DNA from: DAOTTW01 sp034437615
GTDB lineage: Bacteria; Chloroflexota; Anaerolineae; Aggregatilineales; Phototrophicaceae
Direction of reading: 5' to 3'
Assembly (NCBI GenBank): GCA_034437615.1
Contig: DAOTTW010000356.1
Span: forward strand, 1 to 6,241
Length of the DNA stretch: 6,241 bases
Shown: in pieces, positions 5,813 to 6,241 of the stretch
How the letters are laid out: every line of letters begins with the position of its first letter
Position numbering within the stretch: position 1 is the first letter of the stretch
Translations under genes and position numbers: made by a program
The notes under the pieces: generated by a model
Databases searched by the model: none
Told to the model about the DNA's origin: nothing
Seen by the model: the letters and a program-made list of their open reading frames with translations, nothing else

Positions 5813-6241
5813 TTATTTAGCCCCCTGTAAATCAGCGATGTAATGCGGCTGTGCCCCTAGCAGGCGCATGACGCGGCCAGAGGTCTTGCCATCACCCACC
5901 TGTAACGGCGTATTCTCTGCGCTGTATGCCGTCTTGAGCACTGCCATTGCGAAGATCGCGCCGTCGGGGGCCTGTGCGCTGCTGGTCAGCGTTCCGACGG
6001 GCTTGTTATCCACAAAGACGAGCGCAGGTGCTTCGACGTACTGCGGCAAATCCAGCGCTACCAGCGTGCGTGCCAGCCGCGAGCGGCTTTCCATGCGGGC
6101 GATAATCTCTTGCCCGGTGTAGCACCCCTTCTCGAAATGCACCTCATCCCATAAGCCGACCTCCAGCGGGATGTAATCCTTGCTGAGTTCGCGGCCTGCG
6201 GGTTGGCCAGCCTGAATGCGCAACGTGTTATAGGTCAGCGA
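5813..6241 (-). CDS. ygfZ: YgfZ/GcvT-like folate-binding protein, C-terminal part
   Basis: Only the last 142 residues lie in the window; the frame is open through the right edge, and the N-terminal part is beyond it. The signature KGCYTGQE (residues 38-45 of the visible part), preceded by LRIQAGQPAGRELSKDYIPLE, is the hallmark of YgfZ, the COG0354 relative of the glycine-cleavage T protein. YgfZ proteins bind tetrahydrofolate and, with the KGCYxGQE cysteine, support repair or assembly of certain iron-sulfur enzymes such as MiaB; the mitochondrial homologue is IBA57. The rest (about 57-137, including PVGTLTSSAQAPDG and AMAVLKTAY) fits the C-terminal barrel domain of the GcvT fold. No methionine start is visible; the TTG at 6221-6223 is an internal Leu codon. 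No terminator is recognisable between its TAA stop and the converging FtsB-like gene. Confidence 0.88.
   Translation of the reverse strand, partial: SLTYNTLRIQAGQPAGRELSKDYIPLEVGLWDEVHFEKGCYTGQEIIARMESRSRLARTLVALDLPQYVEAPALVFVDNKPVGTLTSSAQAPDGAIFAMAVLKTAYSAENTPLQVGDGKTSGRVMRLLGAQPHYIADLQGAK

Noticed and set aside
6221..6223. TTG as the start codon of the YgfZ-like gene
   Set aside because: The frame stays open to the window edge with family-like sequence before it (SLTYNT), and the YgfZ family is much longer. The gene is therefore cut by the window rather than starting here.
1..6241. A previously undescribed multi-gene system
   Set aside because: The genes fall into separate, differently oriented transcription units with recognisable unrelated roles. 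Nothing links them as one system, so the unusual points are confined to single genes and non-coding elements.

Overview
The window is an ordinary bacterial chromosomal segment with complete or partial genes for sugar uptake, a cell-envelope hydrolase, one tRNA, a division-type membrane protein and a folate-binding YgfZ-type protein. A Chloroflexota origin, probably Anaerolineae-like, is the best guess. The reasons are the maltose permease pair with extended extracytoplasmic parts, a secreted protein whose SH3-like domains are joined by Thr-Pro-rich linkers, the coupling of an FtsB-like protein with a Trp-rich tail, and REP-like hairpins beginning GTAGGG. This assignment is inference from family resemblance and is not proven by the sequence.

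Layout from left to right: (1) malF, cut at its 5' end by the window, and malG overlap by 8 bp and form the permease half of a maltose/maltodextrin ABC importer; the binding protein and any other operon members are presumably upstream. malG carries an unusual fused N-terminal membrane domain of about 230 residues. (2) A 191-bp gap between convergent genes holds three 24-nt REP-like units, each a GTAG followed by a perfect 9-bp hairpin, with compensatory changes between units. (3) On the minus strand lies a secreted or surface serine hydrolase of the class A beta-lactamase/PBP fold with two SH3-like domains, read from an extended -10 promoter. (4) A divergent intergenic region carries that promoter and, on the plus strand, a near-consensus promoter for a tRNA-Leu(CAG), which is closed by a strong intrinsic terminator. 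(5) A small FtsB/DivIC-like protein follows, with a hairpin that could hide its ribosome binding site. (6) After a gap of about 118 bp (5695-5812) in which no terminator, repeat or gene could be recognised, the C-terminal part of a YgfZ/GcvT-like folate-binding protein runs leftwards from beyond the right edge.

The genes form separate transcription units and do not look like one pathway: sugar import, cell wall or envelope maintenance, translation, division and Fe-S/folate metabolism are simply neighbours. No defence system, mobile element gene, CRISPR array or obviously novel multi-gene system is visible. The features most deserving a second look are the covarying REP trio, the MalG fusion, the altered active-site motifs of the serine hydrolase and the hairpin in front of the FtsB-like gene.
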